A stretch of 64,000 bases of DNA from assembly GCF_035083965.1 (NCBI RefSeq), contig NC_089724.1:33422722-33486721 (forward strand). Direction: 5' to 3'. How positions within the stretch are numbered: position 1 is the stretch's first letter; the number at the start of each line of letters is the position of its first letter. Of the stretch, positions 33,241 through 43,011 are shown one piece after another. The DNA is from Branchiostoma lanceolatum (Eukaryota > Chordata > Leptocardii > Amphioxiformes > Branchiostomatidae). The notes below the pieces were generated by a model. It worked only from the letters and a program-made list of their open reading frames with translations. It ran no database searches and was not told the DNA's origin. The position numbers and the translations under genes were made by a program.

Positions 33241-33514
33241 TTCATAAAATACTACATTTACCTTAAATTGACGTTTGATATATAGAATCATAACAAATTC
33301 TTTAACGTCAAAATGACAAAGATAACTCGGCAGCAATATCATCATTATCAGCAAATATTTCAGTTAAAGTCTGAAATAAAGCATACCAATATGCACGGCA
33401 ATAGACTAAATATGACCTGAAAATGGGTATAAATTTGCGAAAGCTGCTCTCTGTATAAACATTTTCATGTTTCTTATTCTTAAGTCCCTAATTTTTCTCT
33501 CTTGTGAATTTAGG

Positions 33515-33650
33515 ATGGCGGGAAAAAGTGTCATCACCATGGTGATGACAGTGGGTCTTGTCGTCCTTCTGAGGGACCAGGCCATGGTGTCGTCTGCGCC
33601 AGCTGCGATGACTGTGAAAAAACCCGAAGTAACTCTGGAAACCATTGACG
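33515..33650 (+). CDS. Gene C exon 1: signal peptide
   Basis: ATG preceded at once by acceptor TTCTCTCTTGTGAATTTAG, implying an untranslated upstream exon. It encodes MAGKSVITMVMTVGLVVLLR, then DQAMVSSAPAAMTVKKPEVT and LETID, ending in phase 1 before GTAAGT. The same arrangement as gene A exon 1. Confidence 0.88.
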
Positions 33651-36600
33651 GTAAGTTTTTTTTCTATGCGTGAGCACCACTCGTGGTGGTATATAGGTCT
33701 TGTGGTTGTTGACTAAGACCCTAGAGTTAAAGTCCTCCCCTCACCAGATGGTGCATAAGGCAGCCCTGGACCACACAACTTTGTGCAAGTCACTACAGCA
33801 GGGGGCTAGTCCACTGGTAGTGGTGTGTGTTTAACTACCATACTCTTTCCAAAATCCTGAGTGCTAAGCAGAGAAAGCAGTATGTGCCACGTTTAGAGTC
33901 TTTGGTATGGCAAGGCTCACGACCTAACGTATACCTAGAGCTACTGAGTTCAACTCCCTAACAGGTCCCGATGTTGTGAGAATTTTGTCCCTCGACGCAG
34001 GTGTAAATGAGTGCCTAGCGTCGGATAGGGAAGTCCCTCGGACAAGACGTTAAGTAGAGGTCTTGTGTTTGAGGAGAGTCAAACCTCGAGCACGTTTAAG
34101 AGAACCCAATTCAATTATGGAAACGAGTAAGGGGCCTTTTCTCGATCTGATCATAAGTGGTTCAAATAAATCTGTCCGGACGTGTTTGTTCCCTTCAGTA
34201 CAAGCTTGGTATGGTACGCCATGAGGTGGTTTACCGGGTACGCGATACAAACAAACAAACAAACAAACAAATGTCAAGCAAAAAAAAAACACTCCTCATC
34301 ATTAAGTTAACGGCTGACCTATTTGTTAACTGGTCACTAGGTACCGTCCAGCACTGAAATAGGCTTTGATCTTAGACCTGAATCTATGTCTGTCAATGAT
34401 TGTCACAATGTATTGAATGGAGTTACACAACTTCACTGTGTCAGCTAGGAAATTTGGTGGGTGTATTCTGTGAATGATTTGGTAGGTTCTAGAAGAGTCT
34501 TAGATAATGTTTAGAGATTTGCGAGGGCAGTACAATAGACATCTATCCTGACCCTCTTTTCGTTATCGTAGAAAACTGAAGAAACTTTTCATGTGCATTC
34601 AATGTATAGATAACGTGGTTATTTTCATTTCTAATTTTAATCTGAAGTTTCTTTTTCACCGGTGCCAGTTAATTGTAGATTGGTCATCAGGGCCCTATGC
34701 TTGAAAAGCCTGTTTTTCTAGACTACCTTTTCGAAAACTAAAAGAAACTTAACTTTGCGCAGCTTTTTGGTAATAAAAACCTGTGTCAAATTTCGTTTGC
34801 CTGAGTCAATAGAAATTTAGACCAGAAATAAAATCAATAAACAGCATGCATGTACGATTACTCTAGATTCAACATTTAAAATGGAAATTTTAAAATTGAA
34901 CATTTCATATTTCAGCGATGAAAATAACGAATACATAAAATAGATATTTATCATTATACAAGCAAAATTTCATTTTCCTAAAAGAGGAAGACAAGGCAAA
35001 GTTTTTTGTACCAATGCCCGTATGCTAATCTACTGTCATGCCAAATTTTGCAGCACGGCTCAAGAAGACTGAAAAGCAGTTGGGAACATTGGAAAAGGTC
35101 GCTTATGGACCGGCTCTGGAGGAAACTCAAGAGTTAGTGGCCGGCGTAGAAGGTGAGTTTGTGTGTAAAGTTTACTTTCTTTAATCGTAATGTCCTTTTC
35201 AGTTTTCGTTGAAGAGATTCATCAGTCATGTGTGATTACAAGTTACTAGAATATTCTCCAATTAGTGACTTAAAAGGTAATAAAACACGTACTTCCAAAT
35301 TTTCAATGTCTACTGTACATCTTGATCACCGAGTGCTTATTAGTTCTTGTGTGTTAACATGTTAGTTTTCAGGTTTTTTTGTGTAAACGTATAATTTTCA
35401 GTTTTTGTGTGTTAACATGTACTTTTCAGTTTGTGTGTCTTAACATGTACTTTTCAGTTTGTGTGTGTAATCGTGTACTTTTCAGTTTTTGTGAGTAAAC
35501 TTGTACTTTTTGGGTTTTGTGTGTAAACGCAAACGTGTACTTTTCAGCTCTTGTGTGTTAAGATGTATTTTTGGTTTTTGTGTCTAAACGTGAACTTTTC
35601 AGTCTTTGTGTGTAAACGTGTACTTTTTTTAGTTTTTATGTGTAGAATTGTACTTTTGTGTGTTAACATGTTCTTTTTGGGGGGTTTGTGTGTAAACGCG
35701 TACGTGTACGTGTACTTTTCAGTTTTTGTGTGTGAACGTGAACTTTTTAGTTTTTCGTGTGTTTACATGTACTTTTGTTTTTTGTGTGTAAACTTGTACT
35801 TTTCAGTTTTTGTGTGTAAACGTGTACTTTTCAGTTTTTGTGTTAAAATGTTCTTTTGGTTTTTGTATGTAAACGTTTCCTTTTCAGTTTTTGTGTGTAA
35901 ACGTGACCTTTTCAGCTTTTGTGTGTTAACATGTACTTGTTTGTTTTTGTGTGTAAACACATACGTGTACTTTTCAGCTTTTGTGTGTGAACGTGTACTT
36001 TTCAGCTTTTGTGTGTGAACGTGTACTTTTCAGTTTTGTTTGTAAACCTGTCCTTTTTAGCTTTTGTGTACATGTACTTTATGGGTTTTGTGTGTAAAAG
36101 TGTACTTATAGTTTTGCGTGCAAAGATGTCTTTTTCACTAGTCCGTCCTCCTCGCTGTGTTAGCCAATTACATTGCCTCGTGACCGTAGCTGGTGACGTG
36201 ATTGGTTGGAAATTTCCCCTCCGGCAACGTGAGAAGGATTTTTGGTTGGCTGCGGTAGGCCGGTATTCCAGGGCTGTCTCTTGACATATTACTGTAGACC
36301 CGGTTAACCTGGCATGTGTAAGCTTATGGCCGAAACACTTATCAAAAACACCCAGAGCATTTTATAGGGCTTGAAAAGTTGAAATATTTTAGTTGTCGTT
36401 ATCTTTATGAAATTGACATTTATGCCACTGTCTATCACATTTGCGTGCGAATTTCTTGCTCAAAAGCGGTACAAAAATAAGCTATATGACGATCTTTTAG
36501 TTTCACGCGCCTAGTGTAAATAGACCGGTACCATAGCCCAGCCCACCTCTGTCAAAACGTAGAAATGTAAATTAAAACATAAAGATGCAAATACTGATTT

Positions 36601-38591
36601 GAATGACATGCAATCTCATTGGTCGAAGCGCTAACTGTGATGGACAGTCAGGATCAGTCTATAGCCAAGGGCTTGGATTTTCTATGATCAGTTCCTCACC
36701 ACACAACGACATCGTTTCTTTGCAGATTTGATGTCGATAAGTAATAGTATTGATATAGTGTTATTAAAACTTACTACATATAGGAATAATTAGAGTTTTT
36801 TATTCAAGTTTCAAACCTCATAAAATGCGTTTTATCGACTTTTTTTATAGCCGACGTGGATGGCATTGACAATCGAGTCACCGCCCTCGAATCGGTCGTC
36901 TCGGAGAATAAAGAAAAAGTCGATGAGCAGAACGCCGTCTTTCTCGGACGTCTGGGTAAGCTTGAGACCGACATGCAGGGCACCAAGGGGGAAGTCTCTG
37001 GATTGAAGAGTATGCAGACCAAGATGCGGGCTCTAGACGAAGAACAAGACAACTTGGCGGCACAAATCGCCGCTTTCGACGAGAAAATGGAGTTACTCGA
37101 CGAGGTGGACACGATTGCTGGTAGAGTGGAGAGCCTGGAGAATAAGGTCGTCAGCGGGGCCCAACTGCACGAAGACCCGAAGAGCGTCGGCCAAACATCG
37201 GCTTCCAACTTCGATCTCGATGACCAATTGCACGAGGACCCGATGAATGTCGATAAAGCTCCGGCTTCAACCTCCGGCTTCGATATGAATGCTTTCATGG
37301 CGCAATTCCTAGAGGCTCTCGATATCCAGAACATAGTGGACAACGCAGTGGAGGAAGCGGTGGAAGGATTGGAAGGTCAAAGTGATGAACCAGGAGAACT
37401 GGAAGGTGAGTACCTTAGACTTATGCTATGGTCTCAATTAAAGAAAAGGAGCCCGGCCGTCAAGTTAACGGGCTGGTTTTGTTTTTGTTGTTATTGTTGC
37501 ACTTTCGAGCATACACCTGGTGACAGATAGACGCCGTAAACTAATCGCAAGAACACCGGACAAAGGCTATGTATAGCACCTATATTCTCCAAGCAGAGGT
37601 TTCGGTCGAGTGGAATACTGGAGGCAGACGTAAAAAACCCGGCCACTACTACCCCACTCGGCCGAAACCTCTGCTTGGAGAATATAACACCTAATAGTAT
37701 ACGTATACGGGCACTGATGAAAATATGACCTCAGCATTATGTACCTGAGAAAAATATATTGCTTTTGAACTACGACAAGAATTCACCTTTCCTGTCGGCT
37801 CGCAAATTGGATGGATGTCCCCTATTACTTAACGTCTTTCCTCATTGGCTCTCGTCCCTACCCCCAAACCACTACCTCATTCGTCGCTATCACTTTCAGC
37901 GTATTCAGGGTGCCCTTCCAACCGAACCCCCAACCCAACCCTTCTTCTATTTTGAACAGGCCTAATATAATGTAAACATTTATATTCCTTTTCAGTAAGC
38001 AGTTTATAGTTTTTTTACGCTAAATCTCGTCATCTCCCAACTTCAGGTGTAAGTCTCAAGCGTCCAGCCTCTGCACGTGAAAGAACCCAACACACTTAGA
38101 GGCCAGGATGACCCGGTGTGCCTGGAACCTTGTTATTGCATGTTGAACGTCACATGGATGAGTAATTTGTCTTGTCTCCTCTCAAACGACCAGGAGAGTG
38201 CATAGTGAGAGAGGGATCGGCTTACCGTGGAAATACCTCCAAGACATCGACCGGGAGGACGTGCCAAAGCTGGGACAGCCAGACACCCCATCAACACGAC
38301 AGAACCCCAGAGAATGTCCCGTGGGCCGGACTGGAGGGAAACTACTGCCGGAATCCGGACCAGGCGATTACACTTTGGTGCTACACCACGGACCCCGGTT
38401 GGAGATGGGACTGGTGTGTCATAGAGTCATGTGGTAAGGTTGGAATCCTAAAAGGGACTTTGTTTTATATATTTTTTTTTAAATTTCTCACCATGAAAAA
38501 TGGGGGTATTGTTTTTGCTTGTTTGCTTGTCTGTCTCTCTCTCTCTCTCTCTCTGCGTGCGCGTGTGTGTTTGTCTGTGTGTGTGTGTGTG

Positions 38592-38629
<38 letters not shown>

Positions 38630-41600
38630 TGTCTGTCTGTCTGTGTGTGCGTAATTGCTTGTACTTCCGGATTTATTGGCCAACAATATATAATATGCTT
38701 GATATATCCCAAAGTCAAGTTCTTACTTCAAGTTGTTTCACATGAGTCCGTCGTATTTATGGGATCTTCCAGTGTTTGCAACTTATGCCGTGTTGATGCC
38801 TTCTCACCTAATGATTGAATTACATGACGTCAGTGTTCCAATTTTCCCAAACAGAATGAATAGCACTTTTCAGACTGGATTTCGTGAGGAGGGAGGTCAA
38901 GGAAGTTTCCGTCGAATTTTAGAAAATTGACGAGTTAGTGGGCCTTGAATTCTGAAAGTTCCTTGAAATCCATCCGTAGGAAAGCCAGTTTGAAAAGCAC
39001 TTATTCTTTCTGTTTGGAAAAATTTTGAACACTGACGTCATATAATTCAATCGTCAGGTGAGAAGGCACGGCATAAGTTGTTAACGGTGGAAGATCCCTG
39101 AGCTATGACGGAACTATGTGAAACGAGTAAGAATTTGACTTTGTGGTATATTTAGCATAGTATGGTAGGATTTTCAATTTTTTTTCGTGTGGCTTTCCTT
39201 TAACCTCTCTATTGTTCCCCGTGGTCTGATTTGGTTTATTTCTTTTTTTTCAGCTCCTTGTCCGGAAGATCAAACGCAGTGCGGGAGTGGCAAGTGTATT
39301 GACAACTCTCTGGTCTGTGACGGCATCGTCGATTGTCCCGATGAGTTTGACGAGAACTACTGCGAGGCCACGGACAACGTGGAGGCCACAGCCGAAAGTG
39401 TTGTGGATGTCACTAAGGAAGAGGAGGAGGAGGACCAAGGCTGCAAGTACCTCTGCGATGGAGACAAGTGCTTGATCGCCTCGCAATGGTGCAACGGAAA
39501 GGAAGAATGCGACGACGGCGCGGACGAATCTGACTGTAAAGACAGCGAGGGTTGCACCTTGGAGCAGTTTACCTGTGAAGGCGGAGACTGCATACTTGCC
39601 GAGTGGTACTGCGATGGCTTCTCCGACTGCGCAGACGCCTCTGACGAATTAGACTGCGATGATGAGATTGAGACGGATGAGGATAACGTTGAGTTGTTGG
39701 AGATCCCTGGAGACGAGACGCCGGAGGGGAACTCTGAGGATGCGGCCGCTTGTAAATCTGATCAGTTCTCTTGCGACGAGACGCGCTGCATCCACCCGTC
39801 TTGGGTCTGCGACGGTTACGACGATTGTGAAGACGAGACCGATGAATTGGGCTGTATCTGCACCTCCAATGAGTTCACGTGCGCCAACGGAGTCGACTGC
39901 ATCCCGCTTACCTGGCAGTGCGACGTCGGTGAGGATTGTGACGACGGTTCGGACGAGGTCGACTGCCCCGAGGTCGAGTCCATTCGCTTCACCTGCGACA
40001 ACGGGGAGAATATCCCCCTCGGCTTCCGATGTGACAACCAAAACGACTGCGGGGACGGGTCTGACGAGGCCGGGTGCAACATCACCATGCCGTGCGTCGA
40101 CCGCTTCCGCTGCGCCAACGGCTACTGCATCCCGGACTCCTGGCGCTGCGACAACAAAGTCGACTGCGCCGACGGAACAGACGAAGAGGACTGCGGAGCG
40201 GGTGAGTTCAGTCCGTACGCTATGCCGTATTGTTTTTCCTTCGAGTTCAGGTGCGTCAGCTCGGGGCTGTGCATCTTTGGCCACGAACGCTGCGACGACC
40301 GACAAGATTGCGACGACGGCTCGGACGAGGAGGGTTGCGAAATTTGCAACGCGGAGGACAGCTTCTCCTGTGGAAACGGCCAGTGTGTGTATGAGAGCCA
40401 ACGGTGCGACGACACGGAGGACTGTAGCAACGGCATGGATGAGATTGGATGCGGGTCAGACCCGGCGTCGTACGCGCGGAGGCCGTCCTGTGAAAGTCCT
40501 GACTTCCAGTGCACCAGTAGCGACAAGTGCATCCCCGCATCTTTTGTGTGTGATGGCTGGGATGACTGCGGCGGAGACATTGAAGACGAAGCAAACTGCC
40601 GTGAGTACAAATCGTTCTCATTACATCCATGAAAATGGAATAAAAATGGAGGATGATATAGTTTTTGATCTATTTGTCTCTGTGCGTGAGTGTCCTGCTC
40701 AATATCTTACAAATATCTAGTAGGTAGATTGCTATATTTGATATTGGGTACACGGGTTGACCCATTTTGCGCCACCTGGTAGCTGGCCTTGGTATTGCAT
40801 CAAAACCAAGAAGATATGAGTGTTTCCTAAGAAGAAGAGCTTCATGGCATCTGGCAGTCTAAAGTGTGCCTAAGTGATTAGACCACCATAGGGGTCCTCC
40901 AGTGCACTGGAATGTTGTTGTTTATCTACTATGGAGTTTTTGTTTTGTTTTTGTACAGTTCACAAATACCTAATATAGACGAAATAATAAAGAAAATATG
41001 CTGAAAAGGGGTTGTACATGTCTGTACCTGCCATTAACATTAAGATTTGTTCACAAGAATATTTTCAATTTTTGCGCCAAAATCCTACATAGTGGGCCTT
41101 TAAAGAGGATAACTGAAGAAAGAAAGGATGCAGGGATAAAGACATAATTTGCATAATCATTGCGAACGTGCTATAATTCCTTTGTGGTAAATGAAGGAAT
41201 TTTTTAAAATATTTGTTAGACATGTAAGTAATGCGTACATTTTGGTTGGATTCATTCGAATGATCTATGATAAAGTGTAAAATTTCCATATTCATCTCGG
41301 TAGTAAATGATAGGAATTTCATACATGCGACATGTGTGAGTTAGTTCAAGTTGTACATATCAAATAGATTGTGTAGCTGTGGAATTCATTTGCATGATTA
41401 AACAATTCAAGGTTTGAGGTTTCCGAAATCGTGTATGTTTTTTGTGTCTTTGTTTTCCTGTAGATCACATTGGACAATGTGGCCGCTATCGCTTCAAGTG
41501 TGAAAGCACCGGAGGGTGCCCCCTGGATAGCAAGAGATGTAACCAGCAAAAGGATTGCCCAAACGGAGAGGACGAGAAGGACTGTCGTGAGTCTTATTAG

Positions 41601-42418
41601 TGCATGTCATAAATACAGAATAAGTTTTACATCTATGTACAAATATATTAGGTAAATATATCAAAGAATGTTTAGACGCTCAAGCTAGTAGTGCACGTGA
41701 TCCGGTAGACTCGGCATGTTGAATTATGTACATATTTTTTCATAACTTCTCAACGGTATAGTGTATCATCACCAAATTTGCAAGGAACAATAAACATGTA
41801 AATTTTTATCTCTCTTGAAATTTTCGTATCGTTATGACGTAGTATGACATAAATATGACGGCATTGACGTAATTTTATGGGCTAAAACCGTCAAAATAGG
41901 GAATTATCGTGATAGATAAAGGTATAGACCGATAATACAAAAAAAGTTATATTGATATCAAAGTCTGACAACACTTCTGTTGTTGATAGTAACCGTATTA
42001 GCGTAAACATGCCGTCAAAGGGTGACATCATATGTATTCCGTTATCCTTTGGGATACGCCATCTTCGATAGGCAATCTTGAAATTTTTGAAAACATTTTT
42101 TTTGGCAACGTGTTTCACCAGCACACAATGAAAATAGACTAGAAACGTTAGTTTGAAGGTGTTTTTTTGTTCAAAACATACCATGTAATGACGAATTTGA
42201 GGCGGAAGAAGCCTGTTTATACCTAATGATATTGGCCGCCATCTTGGATTTTGATCGATGACATCATCAAATTAGCATGATTTATGACAGTTACATTAGA
42301 TTTCATGTGATATTAGAAATGTAGGAAAACATATGGCTGAACTAGAAAACCTAGTATCAAATACACTTAAATGTTCGCTACGTAACAACATTCTTTTGTA
42401 TTTTTATTCACAGCGTGA
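33515..42418 (+). CDS. Gene C: secreted coiled-coil, kringle and 11x LDLa protein, 7 coding exons, 834 aa
   Basis: Exons: 33515-33650, 35054-35152, 36851-37405, 38194-38433, 39254-40600, 41464-41586, 42414-42418. All borders are GT/AG and all introns phase 1; the total is 2505 nt, an exact multiple of three ending in TGA. Order: signal peptide; coiled coil with acidic linker (about residues 46-263); one kringle (about 264-343); ten LDLa repeats on a single exon; one more LDLa. No membrane segment, so a secreted product is expected. LDLa repeats typically bind calcium and protein ligands. The last exon only completes a codon and supplies the stop; if the preceding intron is kept, the frame ends at 41600 instead. 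The N-terminus is paralogous to gene A, transcribed the opposite way. I do not recognise a vertebrate orthologue. Confidence 0.88.
33765..34255. mobile_element. SINE fragments (family 1 minus, then family 2 plus)
   Basis: 33765-33915 is the reverse complement of the family 1 body (GGGGGCTAGTCCACTGG); 33955-34255 carries the family 2 tail with GACAAGACGTTAAGTAGAGG and GAGCACGTTTAAGAGAACCC. Both lie in gene C intron 1. Confidence 0.6.
35054..35152 (+). CDS. Gene C exon 2: coiled-coil segment
   Basis: A 99-nt phase 1-1 exon encoding RLKKTEKQLGTLEKVAYGPA then LEETQELVAGVE. Acceptor TTTTGCAG, donor GTGAGT. Positional counterpart of gene A exon 2. Confidence 0.8.
35330..36115 (+). repeat. ~30-bp intronic minisatellite with splice-site-like words
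   Basis: About 25 imperfect units of GTGTGTAAACGTGTACTTTT followed by CAGTTTTT in gene C intron 2. Long open frames over it are artefacts of the periodicity. Confidence 0.85.
36351..36829 (-). mobile_element. Palindromic MITE, copy 1 (in gene C intron 2)
   Basis: Ends CCAGAGCATTTTATAGGGCT and its inverted counterpart AAACCTCATAAAATGCG. The whole segment is the reverse complement of 42573-43011. It stops 21 bp before the acceptor of gene C exon 3. Confidence 0.8.
36851..37405 (+). CDS. Gene C exon 3: coiled coil and acidic linker
   Basis: Encodes a strong coiled coil (DGIDNRVTALESVV through AGRVESLENKVVSGAQLHED), then two copies of QLHEDP-type linker and an amphipathic stretch FMAQFLEALDIQNIVDNAVE. 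RVESLENKVVSGAQL matches gene A VERLENEVVSGAQL. Gene A has expanded this region into seven 42-residue repeats; here there is one. Confidence 0.88.
37579..37686. mobile_element. Short hairpin MITE
   Basis: Near-perfect inverted repeat: TATTCTCCAAGCAGAGGTTT on the left and AAACCTCTGCTTGGAGAATA on the right, about 33-bp arms around a ~40-bp loop. A fragment of an arm recurs at 49638-49655. Confidence 0.9.
37687..38193. other. Gene C intron 3, distal part
   Basis: No additional exon seen. 38045-38135 resembles the SINE family 2 tail (GCACGTGAAAGAACCCAACA). Confidence 0.45.
38194..38433 (+). CDS. Gene C exon 4: kringle domain
   Basis: A 240-nt phase 1-1 exon with a complete kringle: SAYRGNTSKTSTGRTCQSW, ENVPWAGLEGNYCRNPD and LWCYTTDPGWRWDWC. 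Six cysteines in the standard order. Kringles mediate protein interactions in secreted proteins; the lysine-binding residues were not evaluated. Confidence 0.93.
38530..38655. repeat. (CT)n(GT)n microsatellite
   Basis: Compound CT then GT tract in gene C intron 4. Cysteine/valine-rich open frames over it are spurious. Confidence 0.95.
38710..39142. mobile_element. Fold-back element in gene C intron 4
   Basis: Two arms of about 150 bp are inverted complements: the left contains GCCGTGTTGATGCCTTCTCA and TGACGTCAGTGTTCC, the right GAACACTGACGTCA and AGAAGGCACGGCATAAG. A loop of roughly 100 bp separates them. No coding frame. Confidence 0.85.
39254..40600 (+). CDS. Gene C exon 5: ten LDLa repeats on one exon
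   Basis: A 1347-nt phase 1-1 exon. The ten repeats end at NYC, SDC, LDC, LGC, VDC, AGC, EDC, EGC, IGC and ANC. Most carry the full six-cysteine pattern and the acidic C-D/x-D-G-S-D-E calcium motif. Repeat 6 (about 39976-40080) keeps only four cysteines. Acidic linkers separate repeats 1-2 and 3-4. Donor GTGAGT follows the tenth repeat. LDLa repeats are often one per exon, so ten on one exon suggests retroposition or intron loss. Confidence 0.92.
40601..41463. other. Gene C intron 5
   Basis: AT-rich intron with no further exon; contains fragments resembling the dispersed 45-kb repeat family (for example TGCATAATCATTGCGAAC). No other feature seen. Confidence 0.5.
41464..41586 (+). CDS. Gene C exon 6: eleventh LDLa repeat
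   Basis: A 123-nt phase 1-1 exon: GQCGRYRFKCESTGGCPLDS, KRCNQQKDCPNGEDEKDC. Six cysteines. Acceptor CCTGTAG and donor GTGAGT. Reading through the donor would end at TAG 41600. Confidence 0.9.
42414..42418 (+). CDS. Gene C exon 7: five coding bases ending in TGA
   Basis: A strong acceptor (TTTTTATTCACAG) is followed by CGTGA; with the phase-1 base C it makes CCG then TGA. The 3' UTR should follow. Its existence needs transcript support. Confidence 0.55.
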
Positions 42419-42572
42419 TATCCTGGCTAACAAGCTAACGAAGAGAAATGCTATTCTCGACTTGATTTGATCATCAAAAATCAAAAACCCTCCTACCAAC
42501 AACATCCCCAAGTTGAAGAATGTCTGGCCACAACGCATTAGTATGGCATCCATTATAATTCGGTTTAAATGC

Positions 42573-43011
42573 ATCCAGAGCATTTTATGAGGCTTGAAAC
42601 TTGAATAAAAAAAACTCCAATGTCTAGTCATTCAGGACTACACATAGTAAGATTCAATAATACTATACCATTACATATCGACATTACAGGAGCAAAGAAT
42701 GTCGTTGTGTGGTGAGAACTGATAGAAAATCCAAGCCCTAGTAGACTGATCGTGACTGTCCACCACAATTAGCGGTTCGACCAATGAGAGAGTGACTGCA
42801 TGTCCGTGAAATATTTGCATATCTGTCTATTTACATCTGTCTAGGCGCGTCAAACTAAAAGATCACCATGTAGCTTTTTTGTGCCGCTTTTGAGCACTTT
42901 TGATAAGAAATCCGCGCGCAAATGTGGTAAACAGTGGCATTAAATGTCAATTTCATAAAGAGTAAGCTAGGGTATTTCCAGTTTCCAAGCCTCATAAAAG
43001 GCTCTGGGTGC
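42573..43011 (+). mobile_element. Palindromic MITE, copy 2 (in gene C 3' region)
   Basis: Ends CCAGAGCATTTTATGAGG and CCTCATAAAAGGCTCTGG are inverted complements; the copy at 36351-36829 is in opposite orientation. Confidence 0.8.
42603..42608 (+). terminator. Candidate poly(A) signal of gene C
   Basis: AATAAA about 185 bp after the stop codon, inside the left terminus of the MITE. It is the first such hexamer downstream; AATAAA near 43346 is an alternative. Confidence 0.45.

Larger units (their letters stand above)
24989..33514. other. 8.5-kb intergenic region between divergent genes A and C
   Basis: Both genes have a splice acceptor right before their ATG, so each should have an untranslated first exon and a promoter within this interval; I could not place either. 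The interval is filled with the SINE, LINE and tandem-repeat remnants listed separately. 25030-26390 and 27560-28900 show no recognisable gene. Confidence 0.5.

Noticed and set aside
35551..36284. Cys/Val/Phe-rich open frames in gene C intron 2
   Set aside because: They translate the minisatellite; composition and periodicity follow the DNA repeat and no domain appears.
39649..40720. Extra long open frames on both strands over the LDLa exon
   Set aside because: They are shadows of a GC-rich, repetitive exon; none gives a recognisable domain, whereas the chosen frame gives ten LDLa repeats and correct splice phases.
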